Origin: Lachnospiraceae bacterium
GTDB lineage: Bacteria; Bacillota; Clostridia; Lachnospirales; Lachnospiraceae
Length of the DNA: 64,000 nt
Direction of reading: 5' to 3'
NCBI GenBank assembly: GCA_021203205.1
Contig: JAJQBQ010000044.1
Coordinates: 37,013-101,012 of the forward strand
In this document: positions 18,340-24,830 of the stretch, in pieces
Layout: the number at the start of each line of letters is the position of its first letter
Position numbering within the stretch: the stretch's first letter is position 1
The notes under the pieces: model-generated
Databases searched by the model: none
Told to the model about the DNA's origin: nothing
Seen by the model: the letters and a program-made list of their open reading frames with translations, nothing else
Program-made: the position numbers and the translations under genes

Positions 18340-18413
18340 AAATAGTTAGTTCAATTGGTGAGAACGGCAGCGAGAGCTGGCATCAGTTGGTGGTTCGAGT
18401 CCGCCACTATTTC
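18340..18413 (+). ncRNA. tRNA-like RNA 1
   Basis: The 5' AAATAGT pairs with the 3' ACTATTT as an acceptor stem, followed by T8-A9. The D arm has stem GTTC/GAAC with GG in the loop, and the T arm is GGTGG-TTCGAGT-CCGCC. The overall length (74 nt with discriminator C) fits a tRNA. The middle arm does not: it folds as CAGC-GAGA-GCTG with a GNRA tetraloop and has no U33 or anticodon loop. It is therefore a tRNA mimic or degenerate tRNA rather than a decoding tRNA. No CCA is encoded. Confidence 0.6.
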
Positions 18414-18425
18414 TTTTATATTTTT

Positions 18426-18449
18426 CGCGAAATTTACAAGGACTATATT
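18426..18449 (+). promoter_or_regulatory. Promoter-like element, copy 4
   Basis: CGCGAAATTTACAAGGAC is followed by TATATT (18,444-18,449). The upstream 18 nt are identical to copy 3. Confidence 0.65.
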
Positions 18450-18491
18450 GAAACAAATAACTAAACAATTTTCTATATGGAGGTATTTATT

Positions 18492-18605
18492 ATGTGTATT
18501 GCTAATGGAATGGTTAGAATTGTAAGAGCATTTATTTTGGCGTGTATAGTAATGGACGTTAAGGAAAAAGTTGAGCATTTTGTAAAGAAGGAGGAAGTCC
18601 TGTGA
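18492..18605 (+). CDS. Tiny hydrophobic protein, unknown
   Basis: A 37-aa protein with a hydrophobic N-terminal helix and a charged C-terminus (KEKVEHFVKKEE). ATGGAGG lies at suitable spacing ahead of the ATG. Promoter and terminator make it a one-gene unit. Confidence 0.5.
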   Translation: MCIANGMVRIVRAFILACIVMDVKEKVEHFVKKEEVL

Positions 18606-18625
18606 TGGGACTTCTTCTTTTTGCT
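18594..18625 (+). terminator. Rho-independent terminator
   Basis: GAAGTCC pairs with GGACTTC and is followed by TTCTTTTTGCTTTTT. The stem overlaps the stop region of the tiny gene. Confidence 0.7.
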
Positions 18626-18657
18626 TTTTAAGCAAATTTATAGCAACCTACTTTTGT

Positions 18658-18686
18658 TTAACAAACGGTCATTCTTAATCTAGAAT
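18658..18686 (+). promoter_or_regulatory. Canonical sigma-A-type promoter
   Basis: TTAACA and TAGAAT are separated by exactly 17 bp, close to the housekeeping consensus and unlike the 14-copy element family. It faces the excisionase-like gene. Confidence 0.6.
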
Positions 18687-18710
18687 AGCGCGTGTAAGGA
18701 GGAACCGCCT

Positions 18711-18959
18711 ATGGAAGACCAATTTGTTAACGGCTCTGTACCTGTCGCAGTAGCGGCAAGGGTGTATGGCAAAGACGCATCCTGGGTCAGAGCAGGCATC
18801 ATTGCAGGGTGGCTGCCAATCGGCAAAGCTACTCGCAAAGGAAAACTGATCACAAGTCTTGACCAGATGAATTCTAAGTACGGCAGAATCAACTTTTATA
18901 TTTCGCCGAAGCTTCTCTGGGAAGAGACGGGGTATCTTTGGAAAGGAGAAAGAGACTAA
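18711..18959 (+). CDS. Excisionase-like / MerR-type HTH protein
   Basis: An 82-aa protein with the pattern VPVAVAARVYGKDASWVRAG, then WLPIGKAT, typical of small phage helix-turn-helix proteins annotated as excisionase-like in Clostridia phages. It could direct integrase toward excision or regulate transcription. AAGGAGG lies ahead of the ATG. The stop overlaps the next start. Confidence 0.6.
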   Translation: MEDQFVNGSVPVAVAARVYGKDASWVRAGIIAGWLPIGKATRKGKLITSLDQMNSKYGRINFYISPKLLWEETGYLWKGERD

Positions 18960-19381
18960 TGGCAACAAGTTTACGTCCGGAGTTATCCGAGAGAAATCCT
19001 TACTGGATTGAAAGACACAGGTACTATGAGTTAAAGCATTTCTGCTTGCAGTATCCGATCTGGAAGAAGGCTCTTCTGGAACTGGAGAAGAACGGTATGA
19101 GCAAGGGCTCGACTGATATTTCAGGAATTCGCAGCGGCAATATCAGTGATCCGACTGCAGAATGCGTGGCAGCGTGCGAAAAATACCGCAAGCGTATGGA
19201 ACTTGTCGAGTTGACAGCACAGGGAGTTAGCTTCGATTTGGGCGATTATATTTTAACCGGGGTTACCGAAGGACTTTCCTACGACAACCTCGCAAAACGT
19301 TATGACATACCGTGCTGCAAGGACGTCTATTACAATCTGTACCGGAAGTTCTTCTGGCTGTTGGACATGAGGAGGGATTGA
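18959..19381 (+). CDS. RinA/ArpU-like putative transcriptional regulator
   Basis: A 140-aa protein with an N-terminal helical part (motif RNPYWIERHRYYELKHFC) and a C-terminal helix-turn-helix-like stretch (GLSYDNLAKRYDIPCCKDVYYNLYR, shown in part; about residues 108-132). Size and layout resemble RinA/ArpU regulators of late genes in Firmicutes phages, though the early location is odd. The assignment rests on pattern only. Confidence 0.45.
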   Translation: MATSLRPELSERNPYWIERHRYYELKHFCLQYPIWKKALLELEKNGMSKGSTDISGIRSGNISDPTAECVAACEKYRKRMELVELTAQGVSFDLGDYILTGVTEGLSYDNLAKRYDIPCCKDVYYNLYRKFFWLLDMRRD

Positions 19382-19386
19382 TATTT

Positions 19387-19563
19387 ATGGCAAAACTGAC
19401 AGGCATGCGTGGAGATCCGTTTGATCATCCATGGCGTAAGAGAACCGAGAAGATGGAAGAAGCTCACAGGCTTGTCTCCGGCACCGACGAAAAGGAAGAG
19501 GTCAGGAAGAAAGCCAGAAAAGACTTCATACGAAAGCTCAACTATCACAGTGACTGGGATTGA
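19387..19563 (+). CDS. Small charged protein, unknown
   Basis: A 58-aa, basic and helical protein with no recognised domain. It follows the preceding gene by 5 bp, without a strong ribosome site. Confidence 0.45.
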   Translation: MAKLTGMRGDPFDHPWRKRTEKMEEAHRLVSGTDEKEEVRKKARKDFIRKLNYHSDWD

Positions 19564-19569
19564 TATTTT

Positions 19570-19593
19570 CGCAAGAATAACATCTGCTTTAAT
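19570..19593 (+). promoter_or_regulatory. Promoter-like element, copy 5
   Basis: CGCAAGAATAACATCTGC is followed by TTTAAT (19,588-19,593), directly after a GATATTTT motif. Confidence 0.55.
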
Positions 19594-19632
19594 GAAACTA
19601 ATAAACCTAATTTTTATTATGGAGGTAGCAAC

Positions 19633-20007
19633 ATGAAGGAAAAATTAAGATGGGCAAAGGAACACAAAAAGGAGCTTCTTATTGGAGCCGGGTGTTTTGT
19701 TGGAGGAACTGTACTTGTCGCTATTGGTGTGAAATGCACGAGAAAGACAAACTCAGTCTCAATGGATACCATAACAAGTGCGATCGACAAAGCTGTTGAT
19801 TCAGCAATCGAGGCTACGTTAAATATGGTGTCTAGTGTGCATGAGTCGTCTGATCCGAGCATTGCACAGCAATACTGTGTTGACTTGGAAGCGATACCAA
19901 TCAAGGACCTTGGTAACATTGGGAAGAATTTCCTCGATGCAATTCCGGAAGCCAGGGAGGACACTGTAGTGCAGGTTATCGCGTATATTGAAAATAAGGA
20001 TTTGTAA
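19633..20007 (+). CDS. Membrane protein, unknown
   Basis: A 124-aa protein with one N-terminal transmembrane helix (about residues 16-34) after a basic start, then a soluble helical C-terminus. GGAGGTAG lies ahead of the ATG. Confidence 0.55.
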   Translation: MKEKLRWAKEHKKELLIGAGCFVGGTVLVAIGVKCTRKTNSVSMDTITSAIDKAVDSAIEATLNMVSSVHESSDPSIAQQYCVDLEAIPIKDLGNIGKNFLDAIPEAREDTVVQVIAYIENKDL

Positions 20008-20011
20008 GATG

Positions 20012-20043
20012 AAGGGCGGGGTCAGCAATGGCTCTGCCTTTTA
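20012..20043 (+). terminator. Hairpin with GNRA tetraloop (copy 2)
   Basis: The stem has a one-base bulge (AAGG-G-CGGGGTCA with TGGCTCTGCCTT), the loop is GCAA, and TTTATATTTTT follows. It belongs to the same hairpin family as 18,271. Confidence 0.7.
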
Positions 20044-20045
20044 TA

Positions 20046-20156
20046 TTTTTAATCTAGAATAGAAATACCATACCGGGGTGACGGCAAAACATGCTATTTT
20101 AATACCGTAAAAATTCCCGGGGTGAAAATTTTGGAAATCTTTTTAAGGAGGATGCT
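20046..20156 (+). promoter_or_regulatory. Intergenic region with short repeats
   Basis: It contains AATCTAGAATAG (also at 18,677; TCTAGATT inverted near 20,880), two CCGGGGTGA boxes and two ATACCG boxes. This may be an operator region. AAGGAGG near 20,145 serves the next gene. Confidence 0.35.
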
Positions 20157-20375
20157 ATGCTTTTAGAGATGATGTTTATCGTGGGTGTGATATTTGGGAA
20201 TGTTTTTACTTATGTGAAATTACACATTAAATCTCCCGGCCGTATAAGGATTGACACATCCGACCCGGATGGTCCGTACATGTTTCTGGAATTGACAGAG
20301 CCGGTAAAGTCATTCATGAACGAGAAGCAGGTGCTACTCGACATCGACTTGGAGAATTACCTTCCGCGAGAATAA
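20157..20375 (+). CDS. Small membrane protein common in Clostridia phages
   Basis: A 72-aa protein with an N-terminal transmembrane helix (about residues 1-20), then a short soluble part with the motif RIRIDTSDPDGPYMFLEL. I know this motif from many phage genomes, but its role is unknown. Confidence 0.55.
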   Translation: MLLEMMFIVGVIFGNVFTYVKLHIKSPGRIRIDTSDPDGPYMFLELTEPVKSFMNEKQVLLDIDLENYLPRE

Positions 20376-20388
20376 CATCTGCTTTTAT
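20365..20388 (+). promoter_or_regulatory. Promoter-like element, copy 6
   Basis: CGCGAGAATAACATCTGC is followed by TTTTAT (20,383-20,388). The 5' part lies inside the end of the preceding gene. Confidence 0.5.
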
Positions 20389-20423
20389 GGAACTATTGTT
20401 TATATTTTCAAATGGAGGACAAC

Positions 20424-20795
20424 ATGGAAGAAAAAGACATCAATGGATTGTTAGAGGATGAGCTGAAAAGACAGTTCAACGAATTACAGACGTTAGACGC
20501 CGGAAGTGAAGAACAGTCACGGGCAGTCGAGAACGTAGTGAAACTGTACAAAGCGAAGATCGACGAACAGAAAGCTGTTTGGGATTCCGAAGACTCGTAT
20601 GACAGACGGGTTATGGAAGTCAAGCAGGCGAGAGAACGTTGGATCAAGTTAGGTATAGACGCCGCAGGAATCGTATTGCCAATGATATTTTACACGATTT
20701 GGACGAAAGCAGCGTTCGGATTCGAGACGAACGGTTATCCAAGCACGATGACAACCAAAGAGCTTTGGCACCTGATCAGACCTACGAAAAAGTAG
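20424..20795 (+). CDS. Helical protein with C-terminal membrane segment, unknown
   Basis: A protein of about 123 aa. It is charged and helical, with one hydrophobic segment (about residues 83-101, GIDAAGIVLPMIFYTIW). GGAGG lies 8 nt before the chosen ATG; an in-frame ATG at 20,412 lacks a ribosome site. Confidence 0.5.
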   Translation: MEEKDINGLLEDELKRQFNELQTLDAGSEEQSRAVENVVKLYKAKIDEQKAVWDSEDSYDRRVMEVKQARERWIKLGIDAAGIVLPMIFYTIWTKAAFGFETNGYPSTMTTKELWHLIRPTKK

Positions 20796-20846
20796 ACAAT
20801 TATGCAGACGGAGGGATTATGCAGACAGCATGGTCTCTTCGTTTTT

Positions 20847-20870
20847 CGTGATATTTACAAGGCCTATAAT
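20847..20870 (+). promoter_or_regulatory. Promoter-like element, copy 7
   Basis: CGTGATATTTACAAGGCC is followed by TATAAT (20,865-20,870). A GATATTT motif overlaps the upstream box. Confidence 0.5.
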
Positions 20871-20946
20871 GGAGATATCTCTAGATTAAAAATTAATCGT
20901 GTGGTATAACTATCACACAAATTTATCTTGAAAGGAGATATTCATT

Positions 20947-21243
20947 ATGGGATTTTTTAACAAAAAGAGGCTTGAAGCAATGAGCGGTCGAGGTTACTAT
21001 TGTAGTCGATGTGGGGCGAAAATGTTCTTCGAGAATGAATTTGAGGACACCCTCATCTGCCCGAAATGCGGACATGATATTCCGACAGAGAGATACGGGA
21101 TGGAAGATGATGAGGATTACGATGCCCTCTACCCGACAAAAGAGGAAGTATGCGGGTACGACGAAGAAGAGGAAGAAGATGACGACAATGAGTATGGCGA
21201 GATCTATGAAGAAGAGTTCAATGAATTAAGCCACGATGATTAA
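20947..21243 (+). CDS. Acidic zinc-ribbon protein
   Basis: A 98-aa protein with a CSRC...CPKC zinc ribbon (about residues 20-42) and a strongly acidic tail (runs of E and D). AAAGGAG lies ahead of the ATG. The acidic tail hints at binding to a basic partner or at DNA mimicry. Confidence 0.5.
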   Translation: MGFFNKKRLEAMSGRGYYCSRCGAKMFFENEFEDTLICPKCGHDIPTERYGMEDDEDYDALYPTKEEVCGYDEEEEEDDDNEYGEIYEEEFNELSHDD

Positions 21244-21265
21244 GAAACTTTAAGAGTATCGAGGG

Positions 21266-21298
21266 AAAGGGTTCGGACGCGGGCCCTTTTCTTTTTTT
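21266..21298 (+). terminator. Rho-independent terminator
   Basis: AAAGGGTTCG pairs with CGGGCCCTTT around GACG and is followed by TCTTTTTTT. Confidence 0.8.
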
Positions 21299-21310
21299 AT
21301 GGAGGACAGA

Positions 21311-21670
21311 ATGCGATATCACTACGAAAAGCCTGCAATCTATCTTTCACTGTATGGCGAACGTTATATTTGCAATCATCCGGTTTACGATGCCTGCACA
21401 CTATACAAAATCGGTAAGAAGGGCCTTGCTGTCATCCAACAGCGATATGATCCCGAGACAAAGCATACCTGGTGGGGAGAGCTTGACCCGTGGCTGACCG
21501 ACCAATTATATTTGAACCCGAACTTTAAGAAGTACTTTGACGAACGTTCCGGAGAGTGTAAGAATGGCTTGTATCCGACAGTTAGTGTTCGGCAAATGAT
21601 GTGGGCATTGAAGATGAAGCCTATCAAGCGGGAACGCTGGGAAACATGCTTCGATCGACGTGATATTTAG
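21311..21670 (+). CDS. Conserved phage protein, unknown
   Basis: A 119-aa, soluble, aromatic-rich protein with no domain I recognise. GGAGG lies 5 nt ahead of the chosen ATG. Confidence 0.5.
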   Translation: MRYHYEKPAIYLSLYGERYICNHPVYDACTLYKIGKKGLAVIQQRYDPETKHTWWGELDPWLTDQLYLNPNFKKYFDERSGECKNGLYPTVSVRQMMWALKMKPIKRERWETCFDRRDI

Positions 21671-21671
21671 A

Positions 21672-21695
21672 CGCGAAATTTACAGGGTCTATTAC
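21672..21695 (+). promoter_or_regulatory. Promoter-like element, copy 8
   Basis: CGCGAAATTTACAGGGTC is followed by TATTAC (21,690-21,695). Confidence 0.5.
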
Positions 21696-21724
21696 AGAAA
21701 TAAATCTTTTAAGGAGGTAGCTTT

Positions 21725-21904
21725 ATGTTTAAGGAACTTGTTACAATGGTGTGGAAACCGCAGATTGAATGGGTTAAACGGCACTGGATTGCGTATATCG
21801 TGATCAGCGTTGTTGGAGGTGTTCTGTTCGGTACATACCCGTACTGGGTCGGAAATGTAAAAGACTGGTTTAAAGAGAAATTTAGCAGAAAGGAGGAGTC
21901 CTGA
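21725..21904 (+). CDS. Small membrane protein, unknown
   Basis: A 59-aa protein with one central transmembrane helix (about residues 20-38) and a basic C-terminus. AAGGAGG lies ahead of the ATG; the unit has its own promoter element and terminator. Confidence 0.55.
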   Translation: MFKELVTMVWKPQIEWVKRHWIAYIVISVVGGVLFGTYPYWVGNVKDWFKEKFSRKEES

Positions 21905-21920
21905 AAAGGACTCTTTCTTT
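21896..21920 (+). terminator. Rho-independent terminator
   Basis: GAGTCC pairs with GGACTC around TGAAAA and is followed by TTTCTTTT. The stem includes the stop codon of the preceding gene. Confidence 0.75.
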
Positions 21921-21929
21921 TGATATTTT

Positions 21930-21953
21930 CGCGAAGAATGCGAGGACTATAAT
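21930..21953 (+). promoter_or_regulatory. Promoter-like element, copy 9
   Basis: CGCGAAGAATGCGAGGAC is followed by a perfect TATAAT (21,948-21,953). GATATTTT abuts it upstream. Confidence 0.65.
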
Positions 21954-21988
21954 GAAACAATAAACCCTGCAATTTTAAGGAGGTAATT

Positions 21989-22213
21989 ATGTTGGAGGCT
22001 TGTATGAGGATTAAAGGCTTTTTTACGACAGGTATTGTGGAGAAAATCATACAGAAAATGGTGCGTAAGAAATTTGGGTATGAGATTAATACTGAAATTA
22101 ACGACATCGATATTCGGGTATGTGATGAAACAATTCTTGTCCATGTAGACGCCCAGGTAGAAATCGACAAGGACGAATTTATGAAAATTTTGAAAGAAAA
22201 CGGGGCAGTTTGA
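21989..22213 (+). CDS. Small soluble protein, unknown
   Basis: A 74-aa alpha/beta protein with no recognised domain. AAGGAGGT lies ahead of the ATG. Confidence 0.5.
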   Translation: MLEACMRIKGFFTTGIVEKIIQKMVRKKFGYEINTEINDIDIRVCDETILVHVDAQVEIDKDEFMKILKENGAV

Positions 22214-22215
22214 TG

Positions 22216-22251
22216 AAAAGAAGTGGAGTCAGCAATGGCTCTGCTTCTTTT
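22216..22251 (+). terminator. 16-bp hairpin with GNRA tetraloop (copy 3)
   Basis: AAAAGAAGTGGAGTCA pairs fully (with G-T pairs) with TGGCTCTGCTTCTTTT around GCAA and is followed by TATATTTT. Confidence 0.8.
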
Positions 22252-22258
22252 ATATTTT

Positions 22259-22282
22259 CGCGAAATTTGCAAGGACTATAGT
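22259..22282 (+). promoter_or_regulatory. Promoter-like element, copy 10 (drives tRNA-like RNA 2)
   Basis: CGCGAAATTTGCAAGGAC is followed by TATAGT (22,277-22,282). The tRNA-like element begins 6 nt later, the same spacing as at 18,340. Confidence 0.7.
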
Positions 22283-22287
22283 GAAAG

Positions 22288-22357
22288 AAATAATTGGTTT
22301 AGTTGGTAAAACGCAGGTGAAATTCCTGAGATATCGGTTCGAATCCGATACTATTTC
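22288..22357 (+). ncRNA. tRNA-like RNA 2
   Basis: The acceptor AAATAAT pairs with ACTATTT (one A-C mismatch). The D arm is GTTT/AAAC with GG in the loop, and the T arm is ATCGG-TTCGAAT-CCGAT. The middle arm has stem CAGG/CCTG and the 7-nt loop TGAAATT, which lacks U33; GAA sits one position early. It has the same acceptor ends and promoter as RNA 1. It is probably a tRNA mimic or decayed tRNA. Confidence 0.55.
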
Positions 22358-22400
22358 TTTTGCTGTTTATATTTTTCTTCACTGAAAGGAGGACGAAGAA

Positions 22401-23156
22401 ATGGCAACTAAATCAACAGAGATGCAGCGTTTGCTAAAACGCAACTCATCAACTATCCTGACTTGTATTGGCGCAGTCGGGGTAGTAGCAACAGCGGTGT
22501 CTACAGCATTGGTGACGCCCAAAGTAACCCAGAAACTGAGCAAGACAAAGAAAGAGAAACGGAGGAAGCTGACTAAAACAGAAACATTTCTAATAGCGGC
22601 TCCGAATTATATTCCTGCTGTCGCTATTGGCGCCGGTACGATTCTCTGTATCTTCGCTGCAAATACGCTCAACCAGAAGCATCAGGCAGGTTTGACCAGT
22701 GCTTATGCACTTCTTAACGAGTCCTACAAAGACTATCGGAAGACATTGATTGATCTTCACGGAGAAGAGATTGACGAAGAAGTCCGGCAGGCAATGCTTC
22801 GGGAATGCTGCGACTATCACCAGCTTCATGTTGATTCTCCGGATAATAAGGCGATCTTCTTGGAGCCTATTTCGGGAGAGACTATTGAAGCCTATGAAAG
22901 AGAAATTATGGATGCAGAATACCACATGAACCGCAATTATATTTTGCGTGGCTATGCGTCGCTTAATGAATTCTACGAATTCCTCGGATTGCCAAAGACC
23001 GATTATGGCGATGAGCTTGGTTGGTGCTGTATGGATGAAATTGATTGGATCGATTTCGAGCATCATGAAGTATCCAGAGATGACGGAGGAACGCCGATCT
23101 ACGAGATCAGTTATATTTTCGAGCCATATGCCGGTTATCTGGGTGAGTTTGAGTAA
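22401..23156 (+). CDS. DUF6353-like membrane protein, paralogue A
   Basis: A 251-aa protein. Two transmembrane helices (about residues 16-36 and 66-90) flank a charged loop. The C-terminal domain has NEFYEFLGLP and GDELGW motifs shared with the proteins at 23,438 and 25,733. The family is known only from phages and prophages and has no assigned role; a membrane-associated structure is inferred. AAAGGAGG lies ahead of the ATG. Confidence 0.65.
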   Translation: MATKSTEMQRLLKRNSSTILTCIGAVGVVATAVSTALVTPKVTQKLSKTKKEKRRKLTKTETFLIAAPNYIPAVAIGAGTILCIFAANTLNQKHQAGLTSAYALLNESYKDYRKTLIDLHGEEIDEEVRQAMLRECCDYHQLHVDSPDNKAIFLEPISGETIEAYEREIMDAEYHMNRNYILRGYASLNEFYEFLGLPKTDYGDELGWCCMDEIDWIDFEHHEVSRDDGGTPIYEISYIFEPYAGYLGEFE

Positions 23157-23158
23157 TT

Positions 23159-23182
23159 CGCAAAAATTGCAAGGACTATAGT
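23159..23182 (+). promoter_or_regulatory. Promoter-like element, copy 11
   Basis: CGCAAAAATTGCAAGGAC is followed by TATAGT (23,177-23,182). Confidence 0.65.
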
Positions 23183-23210
23183 GAAGAATCAATGAAAGGA
23201 GGTTATCGCT

Positions 23211-23390
23211 ATGGGCAAGAAATCTAATTTGATTAACGTTTTAGGAATGGTCGCAACCGTAATTGGAATGGGAGCAACGCTTCTGTCTAATTGGGCAAAT
23301 GAGCAGAAAATGAATGAAAGAATCAAAGAGGAAGTTGACGCAGCGTTAGCTGAACAGAACAGTGATGACGATGAAGAAGAGGAGGCTTGA
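23211..23390 (+). CDS. Small membrane protein with acidic tail
   Basis: A 59-aa protein with one transmembrane helix (about residues 7-26) and a tail ending in DDDEEEEA. AAAGGAGG lies ahead of the ATG. Confidence 0.55.
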   Translation: MGKKSNLINVLGMVATVIGMGATLLSNWANEQKMNERIKEEVDAALAEQNSDDDEEEEA

Positions 23391-23412
23391 TGGCCTCTTC
23401 CTCTTTATTATA
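23375..23412 (+). terminator. Probable Rho-independent terminator
   Basis: GAGGC pairs with GCCTC across the stop codon, extended by AGAAGAG with CTTCCTCT, and TTTATTATATTTTT follows. Confidence 0.6.
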
Positions 23413-23437
23413 TTTTTCTTAAGGAGGACTTGTAACT

Positions 23438-24211
23438 ATGAAGGTTAACTTTCCTTCACTCGCGAAGAGTGTGAAAGCGGGGTTTGTAAGACGAAGCCCC
23501 GAAATCCTTACCGGTCTTGGTATTGCCGGAATGATCGGAACCGTGGTATGGTCGGTTAAGTCAACACCGAAGGCTCTTACTCTTATAGAAGAGAAGAAAA
23601 AAGAGCTGGATGTGGAGAAGCTGACACCGACAGAAACAATCAAGACTACGTACAAATGCTATATTCCGGCGGCGGTTACCGGAGCAGTTTCGGTGGCGTG
23701 TCTAATCGGTGCCAACTCCGTAAACTCGAAGCGGAATGCAGCGTTGGCAGCTGCTTTAACCATTTCTGAAAACAGCATGAAGGAGTATAGCTCCAAAGTG
23801 GTTGAGGAACTTGGCGAAAAGAAAGAGAAAGCCATCCGGGACGAGATTGCAAAGGATAAGATAGAGAAAGATCCTGTTTCTGAAAAAGAAGTAATCGTAA
23901 CAGGAAAGGGTGATGTGCTCTGCTATGACACAATCTCTGGACGATACTTCAAGTCAGACATTGATAAGATCAAAAGGATTCAGGCAGAGCTGAACCAACG
24001 CTTAATCCTGGAGAATTATATTTCGATGAACGAATTCTACTACGAGATTGGGTTGCCAAGCATTAAAATCGGCGATGATCTCGGATGGAATGTTAATGAC
24101 GGAACGATTGATATTTCGTTCAGTTCACAGTTAGCAGACGAAGGGACTCCATGCCTTGTGGTGGACTTTAGCTATTTCGCTCCACGGTACGACTATCGTG
24201 GGCTGATGTGA
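23438..24211 (+). CDS. DUF6353-like membrane protein, paralogue B
   Basis: A 257-aa protein with the same plan as paralogue A: helices at about residues 22-40 and 76-96 (PTETIKTTYKCYIPAAV then a small-residue-rich helix), then a C-terminal domain with NEFYYEIGLP and GDDLGW. AAGGAGG lies ahead of the ATG. Confidence 0.65.
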   Translation: MKVNFPSLAKSVKAGFVRRSPEILTGLGIAGMIGTVVWSVKSTPKALTLIEEKKKELDVEKLTPTETIKTTYKCYIPAAVTGAVSVACLIGANSVNSKRNAALAAALTISENSMKEYSSKVVEELGEKKEKAIRDEIAKDKIEKDPVSEKEVIVTGKGDVLCYDTISGRYFKSDIDKIKRIQAELNQRLILENYISMNEFYYEIGLPSIKIGDDLGWNVNDGTIDISFSSQLADEGTPCLVVDFSYFAPRYDYRGLM

Positions 24212-24213
24212 TC

Positions 24214-24237
24214 CGCAAAAATTACATACGCTATTAT
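24214..24237 (+). promoter_or_regulatory. Promoter-like element, copy 12
   Basis: CGCAAAAATTACATACGC is followed by TATTAT (24,232-24,237). Confidence 0.55.
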
Positions 24238-24280
24238 GGGGAAACAACCCTAAATTATATTTGTAAAGGAGATTGTAACT

Positions 24281-24544
24281 ATGGAGAACGAAGCGATTGA
24301 AACAGTAAGTGAAGTTGTGGAAGAGGCAGCTCCGGAGATTTTCGTAGCAGTGGATACGAATAAGGGCTTCATGAAAGGTGTAGCAGCCGGTTCATTGGCG
24401 GTGCTTGGATGCGTAGCAGTATGCGAGCTGGTCACTAAACTGGTGATACCTAAAATGAAGCAGAAGAAAACGTACACTCAGTTGCACACGGTAAATCCGG
24501 AAGATTTGGACAACTACGAAGAAATCGAGGACGACTTCGAGTAA
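24281..24544 (+). CDS. Small membrane protein, unknown
   Basis: An 87-aa protein with an acidic N-terminus, one transmembrane helix (about residues 32-54) and an acidic tail. AAAGGAG lies ahead of the ATG. Confidence 0.5.
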   Translation: MENEAIETVSEVVEEAAPEIFVAVDTNKGFMKGVAAGSLAVLGCVAVCELVTKLVIPKMKQKKTYTQLHTVNPEDLDNYEEIEDDFE

Positions 24545-24575
24545 CTCGTAACAAATAGTAAGAGTTGTTTTGATG

Positions 24576-24615
24576 AAGGGAGAGCATCCGTAACAGGGTG
24601 CTTTCTCTTTTTCTG
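24576..24615 (+). terminator. Rho-independent terminator
   Basis: GGGAGAGCATCC pairs with GGGTGCTTTCTC and is followed by TTTTTCTGTTTT. It is the last of the single-gene units; genes further on are tightly packed. Confidence 0.65.
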
Positions 24616-24632
24616 TTTTAGGAGGTGACGTG

Positions 24633-24830
24633 ATGACGCAGTATGCCTACAGTGGGCCTGTGATGGAGTTTGATATTTGTATTGCAAACAAATGGGAAAG
24701 CGCCACATGGGCACCGACGGAAAAGAAAGCCAGGAGTAATCTGGTGTATCAGTTTAAGAAAAAGAATAATAGACTTCCGAGCGCGAAAATCACGTTGCCC
24801 GGAAAACTTGTAGAATTAGGAGGACGATAA
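24633..24830 (+). CDS. Conserved phage protein, unknown
   Basis: A 65-aa protein with the motif SGPVMEFDICIANKW and a basic C-terminus (KARSNLVYQFKKKNNR), a pattern seen in many Clostridia phages. GGAGGTGACGTG leads to the ATG. Confidence 0.55.
   Translation: MTQYAYSGPVMEFDICIANKWESATWAPTEKKARSNLVYQFKKKNNRLPSAKITLPGKLVELGGR

Noticed and set aside
18340-18413. Ordinary tRNA gene
   Set aside because: Acceptor, D and T arms fit, but the anticodon arm is a tetraloop hairpin without U33, so I call it tRNA-like only.
22288-22357. tRNA-Phe (GAA)
   Set aside because: GAA occurs in the loop but one position early, U33 is absent and the acceptor has an A-C mismatch.
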